The position numbers were made by a program, and so were the translations under genes. Positions 18,558-27,812 of a DNA stretch of 30,138 bases are shown one piece after another (within the stretch, counting starts at the first letter, position 1; each line of letters opens with the position of its first letter). Where the stretch lies: the NCBI GenBank assembly GCA_934663645.1, contig CAKUKR010000018.1, positions 1 to 30,138 of the forward strand. The letters run 5' to 3'. The stretch comes from an uncultured Muribaculaceae bacterium. GTDB taxonomy: Bacteria > Bacteroidota > Bacteroidia > Bacteroidales > Muribaculaceae. Below the pieces are notes generated by a model. It did no database searches and was not told the DNA's origin. It was given only the letters and a program-made list of their open reading frames with translations.

Positions 18558-19729
18558 TGAAAGCTCATTCTGACCCGGACAGCGAAGCCATCTTCGGACA
18601 CGGTTTCGCCGATGTCATCGACCAGTATGACTGGGATGGCACTATTGAAATGGTGGAAAATGCCACTGACGCAGATGTGCGCCGGGTTCTTGCCGCCGCA
18701 GCCCATGACAAGCGACCGCTTACTCCAGACGAGTTTGCAGTCCTGATTTCACAGGCTGCCGCCCCTTATCTGGAGAAGATGGCACAAATGAGCAGACATT
18801 TCACACAGCAGAAGTTTGGAAAGACGATTTCCATGTACATACCGATGTATGTGGGCAACGCCTGTACCAACAAGTGCGTCTACTGCGGCTTCAATCACGA
18901 CAACCCGTTCACGCGCACAGTGTTGACCCTTGAGCAGGTGGAACGCGAATGTCTGGCAATCAAACGCCTTGCTCCGTTTGAAAACCTCCTCATTGTTGCC
19001 GGCGAATACCCGGCACTGTGCGGCGTGGACTATCTGGAGAAAGTCCTAGGCGTATGCCGCAGGCACTTCCACAACCTCACAATTGAGGTACAACCCATGC
19101 GTTCAGCTGACTATTACCGCCTTACGCAATCAGGATTGAACGGCGTGGTTTGCTTTCAGGAAACATATCACCGCGAGGCATACCGCAAGTACCACCCGCG
19201 TGGCATGAAGTCACACTTCGACTGGCGGCTCAACGGCTTTGACCGGATGGGCGATGCCATGGTCCATAAAATCGGCATGGGAGCACTGTTAGGCCTTGAA
19301 GACTGGCGCGGGGACGCTGTCATGCTTGCTCGCCACTTGCGATATCTGCAGAAACGCTACTGGAGGTCGCGGTATTCGGTCAACTTCCCGCGTATGCGCC
19401 CGTCGGAAAGCGGCTTCAAGCCAAAATCTATCATCTCAGACCTTCAGCTGGTGCAGCTCACCTGCGCATTCCGCATTTTCGACCACGAGGCAGACATCTC
19501 GTTCTCGACACGCGAAGCGCCGGATTACCGCGACCACATCATGCCCCTCGGCGTGACATCAATGAGTGCCGGAAGCCGTACAGAGCCTGGCGGCTACGAG
19601 ACATACGCCGACCGCGCCCTCGAACAGTTTGAGGTCTCTGATGACCGCAGCCCTCATGAGGTGGCTGATGCCATACGCCGTGGCGGATATGAACCAGTGT
19701 GGAAGGACTGGGATGCGATATTTGACTGA
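18557..19729 (+). CDS. thiH: 2-iminoacetate synthase ThiH (tyrosine lyase)
   Basis: Radical SAM enzyme cleaving tyrosine to dehydroglycine and p-cresol for ThiG. The cluster motif CX3CX2C is at C103, C107 and C110 (CTNKCVYCGF). Later blocks include VAGEYPALCG, FQETYHREAYRKYHPRG, KIGMGALLGLEDWR and RYSVNFPRMRPS. I start at the ATG at 18557, which shares a base with the thiC stop (TGATG), giving 390 residues; ATGs at 18545 and 18494 are in frame inside thiC and would add poorly conserved residues. It is the last gene of the thi operon; thiF, which often follows in Bacteroides, is absent. Confidence 0.95.
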
Positions 19730-19750
19730 CCACTCCTCTTTTGATAATAC

Positions 19751-19782
19751 AAGGCTCTGACTTGCAATACAGTCGGGGCTTT
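19751..19782 (+). terminator. Terminator of the thiamine operon
   Basis: AAGGCTCTGACT (19751-19762) and AGTCGGGGCTTT (19771-19782) can pair over twelve positions, three of them G-U, around an 8-base loop, followed by a T-rich stretch (CTTTATTCTAT). It lies 22 bp after thiH. Confidence 0.7.
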
Positions 19783-19831
19783 CTTTATTCTATCGTACAT
19801 TATGTCATCACATGTCACGGAACAATCACTT

Positions 19832-19845
19832 CGCGTTACGCGTTA
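19832..19845 (+). repeat. Tandem 7-mer CGCGTTA x2 upstream of sodB
   Basis: The heptamer CGCGTTA is repeated head to tail at 19832-19838 and 19839-19845, 28 bases before the sodB ATG. The inner part, CGTTACGCG, recurs at 20461-20469 inside the promoter of the next gene. It could be an operator; no known regulator site is recognised. Confidence 0.4.
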
Positions 19846-19872
19846 TCCAGATATAAAACACAGGATACAACA

Positions 19873-20454
19873 ATGAAATTCATACAGCCCAAACTGCCAT
19901 ACGCACCAGACGCACTGGCTCCGGTAATATCCGAAAACACCATAGAATACCATTACGGCAAACACGAAAAGACCTATTTCGACACTCTCAATTCACTCAT
20001 CGAGGGAACTGAATATGCAGATATGTCGCTTGAGGAAATCATCTGCAAGAGCGACGGCAAGCTCTTCAATAACGCCTCCCAAGCATGGAACCATATCTTC
20101 TACTTCTTCCAGTTCTCCCCATACCGCAACGAAGAGCCGCAGGGAGAACTACGACAAGCCATTGACCGCGATTTCGTCTCGTTTGACGAGTTCAAAAAGA
20201 AATTTGAGCTGGCAGGAACTTCGCTGTTCGGGTCAGGATGGGTATGGCTGTCATGTGACAATGCCGGCAAGCTCTTCATAACCCAGGGTTGCAATGCCGC
20301 AAATCCAATGACACAAGGACTTAAACCTCTCCTCACATTCGATGTATGGGAACACGCATACTACCTAGACTACTGCAACATGAGAGCATCATACCTTTCT
20401 CGTTTGTGGGACATCATTGACTGGGACATAATACAAATGCGTTACCGCCAGTGA
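19873..20454 (+). CDS. sodB: Superoxide dismutase, iron type (possibly cambialistic)
   Basis: Converts superoxide to hydrogen peroxide and oxygen in the cytoplasm. The 193-residue protein has the four metal ligands H27 (YHYGKH), H74 (AWNHIF), D157 and H161 (DVWEHAYYLDY). Metal preference follows from second-sphere residues: Q70 in FNNASQAWNH and A142 in NAANPM match the Fe-type arrangement rather than the Mn type. Relatives in Bacteroides and Porphyromonas are known to work with either metal. I start at the ATG at 19873, where the family N-terminus begins; the frame is open further upstream into the thi terminator, which is not coding. It appears to be a single-gene unit. Confidence 0.96.
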   Translation: MKFIQPKLPYAPDALAPVISENTIEYHYGKHEKTYFDTLNSLIEGTEYADMSLEEIICKSDGKLFNNASQAWNHIFYFFQFSPYRNEEPQGELRQAIDRDFVSFDEFKKKFELAGTSLFGSGWVWLSCDNAGKLFITQGCNAANPMTQGLKPLLTFDVWEHAYYLDYCNMRASYLSRLWDIIDWDIIQMRYRQ

Positions 20455-20455
20455 T

Positions 20456-20486
20456 TTTGCCGTTACGCGATTTTTTAGTAATTTCG
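20456..20486 (+). promoter_or_regulatory. Promoter of rsfS-ftsH overlapping a perfect palindrome
   Basis: TTTG (20456-20459) is followed after 19 bp by TAATTTCG (20479-20486), one mismatch from TAnnTTTG. The -7 element runs into the 16-bp perfect palindrome AATTTCGCGCGAAATT (20480-20495), which could be an operator or hairpin at the transcript start. The ATG of rsfS follows at 20512, about 20 bases after the expected start. Confidence 0.55.
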
Positions 20487-20511
20487 CGCGAAATTGGCTC
20501 AAAACATTTAT

Positions 20512-20874
20512 ATGGATTCCAAAACCGATGACATCGTATCCCTCATAGTTGAGGGAATACAGGAACGCAAGGGTAAGAGAGTATCAGTAATTGACCTGTC
20601 CGGCATCCCATCTGCTCCCGCCCACCACTTCGTAATATGCCAAGGGACAAGCACATCACACGTCACGGCTGTTGCGGACAGTGTGAGGGACTATGTATGC
20701 AAGCACGGGGGCAGAAAACCCTACCGTGACGAGGGCTACCGCACAGCTCAGTGGATTGTCCTCGACTACGGCGAAGTGTTCCTGCATGTTTTCCTGCCCG
20801 ATGTGCGCGACAGATACCGTCTCGAGGAACTGTGGGGCGATGCTCCGGTCAAAGAAATCCCCGACCTCGACTGA
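20512..20874 (+). CDS. rsfS: Ribosome silencing factor RsfS (Iojap/YbeB)
   Basis: Binds ribosomal protein L14 and blocks joining of the subunits when nutrients are short. The 120-residue protein spans the full family: LIVEGIQERKGKRVSVIDLSG, the HHFVICQGTSTSHVTAVADSV core, EGYRTAQWIVLDYGEVFLHVFLPDVRDRYRLEELWGDA. I use the ATG at 20512; an in-frame TTG at 20494 lies inside the palindrome near the transcription start and is unlikely. It precedes ftsH by 39 bp and the pair is probably one transcript, as in other Bacteroidales. Confidence 0.93.
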   Translation: MDSKTDDIVSLIVEGIQERKGKRVSVIDLSGIPSAPAHHFVICQGTSTSHVTAVADSVRDYVCKHGGRKPYRDEGYRTAQWIVLDYGEVFLHVFLPDVRDRYRLEELWGDAPVKEIPDLD

Positions 20875-20913
20875 CCTCTCCCCAACACTGATTACCCGAC
20901 TTATTGACACACC

Positions 20914-22965
20914 ATGCCCATAACACCTAACAACAACGGGAAGCGCAACAAGCGTTCATTCCTGAACATATATTGGATGTACCTCCTGATATTCGGCATA
21001 CTAGTCGGGGCTTTCCTTTTTCAGGACAGCTCCACAGTCAAGCCTGTCAACTGGACAGAGTTTTCCGAAGCCGCAGCACGAGGCGACATCTCTAAAATAA
21101 CCGTCTACATTGACAACAATGAGGCCGAAGGTCTATTAACCCCACAGGGCGAAAAGAGCTTCAAAATCGTTGACGCCACAAACAGCTCCAAGGAAAAGAA
21201 GGTCAAGACGGTGATTTCATCGTCTGATGCTGTTCAGAAAGAAATCGACACATGGAACAACTCCCTTGTTCAAAACGGCAAGCCACCAATAAATTTGGAG
21301 TACGAGAAAAGTTCCGGGCTGCTGCACTACCTCTGGTTCTTCGGTCCTACACTCCTGTTTATAGGCTTCCTGTTCTTCATGTCACGCAGAATGAACGGCG
21401 GAGGCGCTGGCGGCGGCATATTCAGTGTCGGCAAATCCAAGGCGAAAGTGTTCGACAAGGACAACAGCACGAATGTCACATTCAAGGATGTAGCAGGACT
21501 GGCAGAAGCCAAAGTTGAGGTCGAAGAGATAGTAGAGTTCCTGAAAAACCCGCAACGATATACTGAACTTGGAGCTAAAATCCCGAAGGGTGCACTGCTC
21601 GTCGGACCTCCTGGAACAGGCAAGACCTTGCTTGCCAAGGCCGTTGCCGGCGAAGCAAATGTGCCGTTTCTGTCAATGTCCGGTTCTGACTTCGTGGAAA
21701 TGTTTGTAGGTGTCGGCGCGGCGCGTGTCCGCGACTTGTTCAAACAAGCCAAGGAGAAAGCTCCATGCATCATTTTCATCGATGAGATCGATGCCGTTGG
21801 GCGAGCCCGTGGCAAAAACATCAACATGGGTTCTAACGATGAACGCGAGAACACTCTAAACCAGATGCTTACGGAGATGGACGGGTTTGGCACAAACAAC
21901 GGCGTCATCATCCTCGCTGCAACCAACCGTGCGGATATGCTCGATAAGGCACTGTTGCGTCCTGGTCGTTTCGACAGGCAGATATATGTAGACTTGCCCG
22001 AACTTTCGGACCGTGTGGAGATATTCAATGTCCACCTGCGCGACATCAAGTTCAACAGCAACCTCGACGTAGAGCAGCTTGCACGCCAGACACAGGGATT
22101 TTCAGGCGCAGACATTGCAAATGTATGCAATGAAGCAGCTCTGATTGCAGCCCGTAACCACAAACAGCAGGTCGAATGGGACGATTTCATGGCTGCGATA
22201 GACCGCATTGTCGGCGGTTTGGAGAAACGCTCTCGTGTCATAACTGATGAGGAGAAATACTCTATTGCCACGCACGAGGCAGGACATGCCACCATCTCAT
22301 GGATGCTCAAATACGGCGACCCGCTTGTCAAGGTTACTATCGTGCCGCGAGGACGCGCCCTAGGCGCTGCATGGTATGCTCCTGAGGGTCGGCAGATCGT
22401 ACCCACGCAGGCTCTGCTTGACACGATGTGCGGCCTGCTTGGAGGCCGTGCTGCCGAAGAGGTCTTCACAGGGCAGATTGGCACAGGGGCAAGCAACGAC
22501 TTGGAGCGATGCACCAAGATCGCCAGAAATCTTGTCATGGTATTCGGCATGGGCAAAAGCATTCCCAACATGAATTACTATGACTCGACTGGTCAAGACT
22601 ATGGCTTTACAAAGCCCTTTTCTGAGGAGACTGCCAGAAAGATTGACGAAGAAGTCATCCGTATAGTCAATGAGCAGTATGACCGAGCCAAGAGCATACT
22701 GCGCGAGTATGCAGAACAACACAACCGTATGCGCGACCTGCTTGTTGAAAAAGAAGTCATTTTCACTGATGATGTGCGCGAAATACTCGGTCCGAGAAAG
22801 TGGAAATCACGCACTGACGAAATCAGCGAACTCAATGAAAAGGACAAGGCGAAGGATAAGAGCCGACCGACGGCAGAAAGCAGCCAGCCGGCAGCGGACA
22901 AGCCGATAGATACAGCGTCAGATGATGACGATGACCCTGGCACTCCTCCGCCCTTTAGAGGATAA
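20914..22965 (+). CDS. ftsH: ATP-dependent zinc metalloprotease FtsH
   Basis: Membrane-anchored AAA+ protease that degrades misassembled membrane proteins and short-lived regulators. The 683-residue protein has a first membrane segment near residues 18-36, a short periplasmic domain, and a second segment near 135-155. The AAA domain follows: Walker A GPPGTGKT at 231-238, Walker B IIFIDEID, and the second region of homology [11 protein letters not shown]. The zinc site HEAGH is at 454-458. The last 45 or so residues are charged and low in complexity, including a DDDDD run. Closed by a hairpin at 22971-23013. In Bacteroides cdsA usually follows; here an efflux operon does. Confidence 0.97.
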   Translation: MPITPNNNGKRNKRSFLNIYWMYLLIFGILVGAFLFQDSSTVKPVNWTEFSEAAARGDISKITVYIDNNEAEGLLTPQGEKSFKIVDATNSSKEKKVKTVISSSDAVQKEIDTWNNSLVQNGKPPINLEYEKSSGLLHYLWFFGPTLLFIGFLFFMSRRMNGGGAGGGIFSVGKSKAKVFDKDNSTNVTFKDVAGLAEAKVEVEEIVEFLKNPQRYTELGAKIPKGALLVGPPGTGKTLLAKAVAGEANVPFLSMSGSDFVEMFVGVGAARVRDLFKQAKEKAPCIIFIDEIDAVGRARGKNINMGSNDERENTLNQMLTEMDGFGTNNGVIILAATNRADMLDKALLRPGRFDRQIYVDLPELSDRVEIFNVHLRDIKFNSNLDVEQLARQTQGFSGADIANVCNEAALIAARNHKQQVEWDDFMAAIDRIVGGLEKRSRVITDEEKYSIATHEAGHATISWMLKYGDPLVKVTIVPRGRALGAAWYAPEGRQIVPTQALLDTMCGLLGGRAAEEVFTGQIGTGASNDLERCTKIARNLVMVFGMGKSIPNMNYYDSTGQDYGFTKPFSEETARKIDEEVIRIVNEQYDRAKSILREYAEQHNRMRDLLVEKEVIFTDDVREILGPRKWKSRTDEISELNEKDKAKDKSRPTAESSQPAADKPIDTASDDDDDPGTPPPFRG

Positions 22966-22970
22966 CCTAT

Positions 22971-23013
22971 ATAGTTTTGACCGTGGCATGACTGAATACC
23001 TGGTTAAAACTAT
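22971..23013 (+). terminator. Hairpin terminator after ftsH
   Basis: ATAGTTTTGACC (22971-22982) can pair with GGTTAAAACTAT (23002-23013) over twelve positions with one G-U, around a 19-base loop, followed by TTTCGATTTT. It begins 5 bases after the ftsH stop. The stem is AT-rich and the loop long, so efficiency is uncertain. Confidence 0.55.
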
Positions 23014-23089
23014 TTTCGATTTTGGAGTTTTGTTGTCCGATTTGTCGTTTTTCGTCAAATTCCCGACTTATGAAACCGAGTAAATTTAG

Positions 23090-23097
23090 TACCTTTG
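23090..23097 (+). promoter_or_regulatory. -7 element of the RND efflux operon promoter
   Basis: TACCTTTG at 23090-23097 matches TAnnTTTG exactly. The -33 element is poor; the nearest candidate is TTATG at 23068-23072, 17 bp away. A start near 23102 gives a leader of about 65 bases before the adaptor ATG. A weak -33 element would fit dependence on an activator, which is inference. Confidence 0.55.
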
Positions 23098-23166
23098 CAC
23101 GGTAAAAAACACATCTGAAATCGCAATACAACGAACATACAACACTGAATAACAGTAAATACAGAT

Positions 23167-24366
23167 ATGATGAGAATTATGAAGTACTCCGGACATCTTG
23201 CACTCGCCGCACTGTGCAGTGTCCTGCTGTGTTCCTGCAGTGGCAACGGACAGCAACAACAGGAACAGGAACCCGAACTGGCGGTCATCACAATCGGTGA
23301 AGGTGACGCTACACTTGAGAACGGTTATCCGGCATCCCTCCACGGCAAGAATGACGTAGAAATACGTCCGCAAGTATCTGGTTTCATAACACGAGTGTGT
23401 GTGACTGAAGGACAGCGCGTGTCAAAAGGACAGACACTTTTTACCATTGACCGTGTACAGCTTGAGGCGGCTGTAAGTGCCGCTCAGGCTCAGGTGGCTC
23501 AGGCTCAAGCGGCGATTGTTGCTGCTCAGGCTAATGTCAACACTGCCCGCACAAATGCCAAAAACAACAAGATACTCCTCGACAAAAACATCATAAGCAG
23601 TTCCGCATACCAGACATCTGTTGATGCTGTGAACGCAGCGGAGGCTCAGGTCAACCAGGCTCGCGCCGCCGCCAATGCTGCAAACGCCCAGCTCGTTTCT
23701 GCCCGCAAGAACCTCTCATACGCCAATGTAACAGCTCCGGCCTCCGGCATTGTTGGCACTATTGACTTTAAGGAGGGCGCGTTAGTTAGCCCCTCTACAC
23801 TGCTCACCATCCTCTCCAACAACGGCGAGATGGAAGCATACTTCTCTTTCAACGAGAAGGAGGTACTTGACCTGACAAACGGCGGTCGCCGCTCGCTTCA
23901 GGCTGCGCTCGACTCGCTGCCCAGCGTGACCCTGCGCCTGCCCAACGGCGAGAAATACGCTTATACTGGCAAAATCACCACTGTGTCTGGTGTGCTTGAC
24001 GCTGCCACGGGAAGTGCACAGGTTAAGGCAACATTCCCCAACCCTGACGGCATGCTACGCTCAGGCAATACTGCCAATGTGATGATACCAAACGTTTCAC
24101 GTAACGCAATCCTTATCCCGCAGAAAGCCACATACGAGATTCAGGACATGAAATTCGTTTACACTCTCGACAAGGATAATGTGACACACGCTACGCCAAT
24201 TGAAATATCTAAGGACAACGACGGACAGAACTACATCGTGACTTCAGGTCTGAAAACTGGCGACCGCATCGTTGTCGAGGGTGTAGGTATCACCGTCAAG
24301 GACAAGATGAAGATACGTCCAAAGAAACCGGGAACTTCCGACCAAGCTGCACAGCAGCAGCAATAA
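23167..24366 (+). CDS. RND efflux periplasmic adaptor lipoprotein (AcrA/MexA type)
   Basis: Membrane-fusion protein that bridges the inner-membrane pump and the outer-membrane channel. The 399-residue protein has a lipoprotein signal peptide with the likely acylated cysteine at C24 (LCSC, with an unusual Cys at -2). The barrel-sandwich (lipoyl) domain opens with VEIRPQVSGFITRVCVTEGQRVSKGQTLFTID and closes with NVTAPASGIVGTI. Between them is an alanine- and glutamine-rich alpha-helical hairpin (about residues 95-185) that would contact the TolC partner. Beta-barrel and membrane-proximal domains follow, then a glutamine-rich tail. It is first in a three-gene operon, 57 bp before the pump. Substrates are unknown. 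Confidence 0.93.
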   Translation: MMRIMKYSGHLALAALCSVLLCSCSGNGQQQQEQEPELAVITIGEGDATLENGYPASLHGKNDVEIRPQVSGFITRVCVTEGQRVSKGQTLFTIDRVQLEAAVSAAQAQVAQAQAAIVAAQANVNTARTNAKNNKILLDKNIISSSAYQTSVDAVNAAEAQVNQARAAANAANAQLVSARKNLSYANVTAPASGIVGTIDFKEGALVSPSTLLTILSNNGEMEAYFSFNEKEVLDLTNGGRRSLQAALDSLPSVTLRLPNGEKYAYTGKITTVSGVLDAATGSAQVKATFPNPDGMLRSGNTANVMIPNVSRNAILIPQKATYEIQDMKFVYTLDKDNVTHATPIEISKDNDGQNYIVTSGLKTGDRIVVEGVGITVKDKMKIRPKKPGTSDQAAQQQQ

Positions 24367-24423
24367 CGACGGACTGGACACACTCTCCTCTCTAAAATCA
24401 TTTCCAACCAAGAGAGTTAACTC

Positions 24424-27400
24424 ATGAAATTAGACAGATTTATCAATAGGCCGGTGCTTTCGACCGTTATATCGGTCTTCATCGTAATCCTCGGTCTGCT
24501 CGGTCTGACAAGCCTCTCTATCGAGCAGTATCCGGACATTGCGCCGCCTACAATACGCGTTAGCACCACATATACTGGTGCAAATGCACAGGCTGTGCTC
24601 AACTCGGTCATCGCACCGCTTGAGGAGCAAATCAACGGTGCCGAGAACATGGACTATATGCTTTCGTCTGCGTCGAATACCGGTTCTGCTGAAATCACAG
24701 TATATTTCAAGCAAGGCACTGACCCGGACATGGCTGCTGTCGATGTGCAGAACCGTGTGGCAAAAGCAGCTGCATTCCTTCCCTCTGAGGTCAATCAGGT
24801 GGGTGTCATCACACAGAAGCGCCAGAGTTCGATGCTGATGGTGCTCGGTATGTATGACGAACATGACAGATACTCCACGCAGTTTATCGACAACTATATG
24901 GCCATCAACATCATACCGCAGATTAAGCGTGTCAATGGTGTGGGTGACGCCATGGCTTTCGGCGCAGACTACTCCATGCGTATTTGGCTTAAGCCCGACA
25001 TTATGGCTCAGTATGGCCTCATGCCGAGCGACATAACGGCGGCGTTGGCGGAGCAGAACATCGAGGCTGCCCCTGGCCAGTTCGGCGAGCAGGGCAACCA
25101 GAGCTTCCAGTATGTGATGCGCTATAAAGGACGTCTGAACGAGGTCAAAGAGTTTGAAGACATCGTCATTCGAGCCAATTCAGATGGCGAAATACTGCGC
25201 TTGGGCGACGTTGCGACTGTCGAACTCGGACGATTAACCTACAGCTTTGCAAACAGAAACAACGGCCATACTGGTTCATCTGCTATAGTGTTCCAGTCTG
25301 CAGGAAGTAACGCGACCGCCGTCATCGAAGATATCGAGAAATTCCTTGATGAGCAGCGTACACAGCTCCCCGAAGGAATGGTACTGAAGACGTTCATGAG
25401 TGTCAACGACTTCCTGTTCGCATCTATCGCCGAGGTTATCAAAACGCTTCTCGAGGCCTTCGTGCTCGTGTTCCTCGTGGTGTTCATATTCCTTCAGGAC
25501 TTCCGCTCTACCATCATTCCGATGATTTCAATCCCGGTAGCCCTTATCGGTACATTCTTCCTGATGTACGTGTTCGGGTTTACCATCAACCTTCTTACCC
25601 TCTCCGCTCTTGTGCTCGCCATTGCGATAGTCGTCGATGACGCCATAGTCGTCGTCGAGGCGGTGCATGCCAAGCTCGACCAAGGGTACAAGTCTGCGCG
25701 TCAGGCTTCAATAGATGCAATGAACGAGATTTCGGGAGCAATCGTCTCAATTACCCTTGTGATGATGCTCGTGTTCGTTCCGGTGTCATTCCTTGGAGGC
25801 ACTTCCGGTGTGTTCTACCGCCAGTTCGGATTGACCATGGCAATGGCGATAGGCCTGTCTGCAATCAACGCATTGACGCTTTCCCCCGCACTCTGCGCCC
25901 TTTTCCTCAAACCGCATAAATCTGACAGCACGCTCCGCGAGCGCATGGCTGACGCATACTCTGCCGCCGGCGAGGCTGTGACGACTGCATACCGCAAGCG
26001 CCTTCACCTTCCCGTATGGCTAACGTCAATTCTCCTCATCGCGGCTATCGTATTCCTCGTGCTTGGCTGGTTCAACTTCGAGAACATCATGCAAAGCACC
26101 ATCGCCGTTATAGTTGCCGTGCTGGCCCTGATAGGCATATTCTCTCGCGACTTCATCGACGCGTTCAACCGTGTCTTTGACAAGATATTGGGCAAATACC
26201 GCACTGCTACTCACGCTTTCATCAATAAGCGTTGGATAGCATTTGTCTTTGTTGCGGTGTCTGTGGGTGTTTTGGCGTGGCTCATGAACCGCACTCCGTC
26301 GGGACTTGTCCCCAATGAGGATACGGGTACAATCATGGGCGTTGTGACACTTCCGCCAGCAACCTCGCAAGAGCGTACGCAGCAGATCATGGACAATGTA
26401 GACAAGGTCATCGGCTCGATACCGGAGGTCGAGAGCCGTACAGCAATCACCGGCTACAGCTTCATTGGCGGACAGGGTAATACCTACGGCTCCTTCATTA
26501 TCAAGCTGAAGTCATGGGAAGAGCGTAAAGACAAGTCGCAGTCCGCCAATGCCGTTGTCGGAAAGCTGTTCATGATGACTGGCAGCATCAAGGATGCTCA
26601 GATCATGTTCTTCCAGCCTCCTATGATTTCCGGTTACTCCGCGACCAACGGTTTTGAAGTCAAGCTCGAGGACAAGACTGGCGGCTCGCTCGACAACTTC
26701 TTCCAGGTCTACCAGCAGTTTATCGCTGCCCTGAACCAGTGTCCCGAGGTGCAGATGGCTTACTCGACATTCAACCCGACATTCCCGCAATACCTCGTCG
26801 AAATCGACGTGGCTAAGGTGAAGCAGTCTGGACTGACGCAGAATGCCATTCTTCAGGCATTGCAGGGATACTATGGCGGTATGTACATCTCCAACTTCAA
26901 CAGCTACGGCAAGCTATACCGTGTCATGATGCAAGCTACGCCCGAAGCCCGCGTATCGCCCGAGACGCTCAAGCAAATCAAAGTACGCAACGGCTCGGAG
27001 ATGGCTCCGATAGACAACTTTGTGAAACTCACACGTGTTTATGGACCGGACATCATCAACCGCTTCAACATGTTTACTACCATTGCCATTACCGGTACGC
27101 CTAATCCTGGCGTTTCATCAGGTCAGGCTATCGAGGCAATCAAACGAGTTGCGCAGGAGAAACTTCCGCAAGGCTTCTCATACGAGTTCTCCGGCATGAC
27201 CCGCGAGGAAGCCGGTGGCGGTTCAGGCTCGCTGGCAACAATATTTGTACTTATCCTTGTATTCGTATACCTTATCCTCTCGGCTCAGTACGAAAGCTAT
27301 ATGTTGCCGTGGGCAGTTATCCTCTCTGTGCCGTTTGGACTTATGGGTACGTTCATATTTGCACAGATATTCGGTGTTGACAACAACATCTACCTGCAGA

Positions 27401-27810
27401 TTGCGCTTATCATGCTTATCGGCCTGCTGGCCAAGAACGCCATTCTAATTGTGGAGTTCGCACTTGAACGCCGCCAGACCGGCATGAGCATCGTCAACTC
27501 CGCAATCCAGGGTGCTGTGGCTCGTCTGCGTCCTATCCTCATGACATCAATGGCAATGATCATCGGTCTTCTGCCTCTGATGTTCGCTCATGGTGCCGGA
27601 GCAAACGGCAACAAGGCTCTCGGCACGGGTGCTGTCGGCGGCATGTTGATCGGTATGATACTTCAGGTGCTGATTGTGCCGGCTCTGTTTGCCGCATTCC
27701 AGTACCTTCAGGAGAAGATTTCTCCCATCAAGTGGGACGATACCGACAACTCCGACATCAAGTCCGAGATTGAGCAATACGGTATAAACAACGAACAAAC
27801 ACCTAATTGA
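24424..27810 (+). CDS. RND multidrug efflux pump (AcrB/MexB, HAE1 type) with an internal insertion
   Basis: Proton-driven inner-membrane transporter of 1128 residues, against about 1050 usual for HAE1 pumps. The N-terminal FINRPVLSTVISVFIVILG helix, the porter domains, and two sets of membrane helices are present. The proton-relay residues are D405 and D406 (VVDDAIVVVE) and K1004 (LLAKNAILIVEF). Their distance is 599 residues compared with 533 in AcrB (D407 to K940), so about 66 residues are inserted. The insert lies after KPHKS at the end of the first membrane half and holds two hydrophobic stretches, about 530-548 and 558-574, before the AFNRVFDKI helix that matches AcrB GWFNRMFEK. The frame is intact throughout. 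Its stop is 3 bases before the ATG of the channel gene. Confidence 0.95.
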   Translation: MKLDRFINRPVLSTVISVFIVILGLLGLTSLSIEQYPDIAPPTIRVSTTYTGANAQAVLNSVIAPLEEQINGAENMDYMLSSASNTGSAEITVYFKQGTDPDMAAVDVQNRVAKAAAFLPSEVNQVGVITQKRQSSMLMVLGMYDEHDRYSTQFIDNYMAINIIPQIKRVNGVGDAMAFGADYSMRIWLKPDIMAQYGLMPSDITAALAEQNIEAAPGQFGEQGNQSFQYVMRYKGRLNEVKEFEDIVIRANSDGEILRLGDVATVELGRLTYSFANRNNGHTGSSAIVFQSAGSNATAVIEDIEKFLDEQRTQLPEGMVLKTFMSVNDFLFASIAEVIKTLLEAFVLVFLVVFIFLQDFRSTIIPMISIPVALIGTFFLMYVFGFTINLLTLSALVLAIAIVVDDAIVVVEAVHAKLDQGYKSARQASIDAMNEISGAIVSITLVMMLVFVPVSFLGGTSGVFYRQFGLTMAMAIGLSAINALTLSPALCALFLKPHKSDSTLRERMADAYSAAGEAVTTAYRKRLHLPVWLTSILLIAAIVFLVLGWFNFENIMQSTIAVIVAVLALIGIFSRDFIDAFNRVFDKILGKYRTATHAFINKRWIAFVFVAVSVGVLAWLMNRTPSGLVPNEDTGTIMGVVTLPPATSQERTQQIMDNVDKVIGSIPEVESRTAITGYSFIGGQGNTYGSFIIKLKSWEERKDKSQSANAVVGKLFMMTGSIKDAQIMFFQPPMISGYSATNGFEVKLEDKTGGSLDNFFQVYQQFIAALNQCPEVQMAYSTFNPTFPQYLVEIDVAKVKQSGLTQNAILQALQGYYGGMYISNFNSYGKLYRVMMQATPEARVSPETLKQIKVRNGSEMAPIDNFVKLTRVYGPDIINRFNMFTTIAITGTPNPGVSSGQAIEAIKRVAQEKLPQGFSYEFSGMTREEAGGGSGSLATIFVLILVFVYLILSAQYESYMLPWAVILSVPFGLMGTFIFAQIFGVDNNIYLQIALIMLIGLLAKNAILIVEFALERRQTGMSIVNSAIQGAVARLRPILMTSMAMIIGLLPLMFAHGAGANGNKALGTGAVGGMLIGMILQVLIVPALFAAFQYLQEKISPIKWDDTDNSDIKSEIEQYGINNEQTPN

Positions 27811-27812
27811 CG

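Noticed and set aside
21327..22571. Long open frame (414 codons) on the minus strand opposite ftsH
   Set aside because: It is a codon-bias shadow of ftsH: low-complexity Ser/Arg/Pro-rich translation, no recognisable motif, and the plus-strand frame encodes an unmistakable AAA protease.
26008..26200. Possible frameshift or fusion inside the RND pump gene
   Set aside because: The frame is continuous, codon use matches the rest of the gene, and homology to AcrB resumes in the same frame after the insert.
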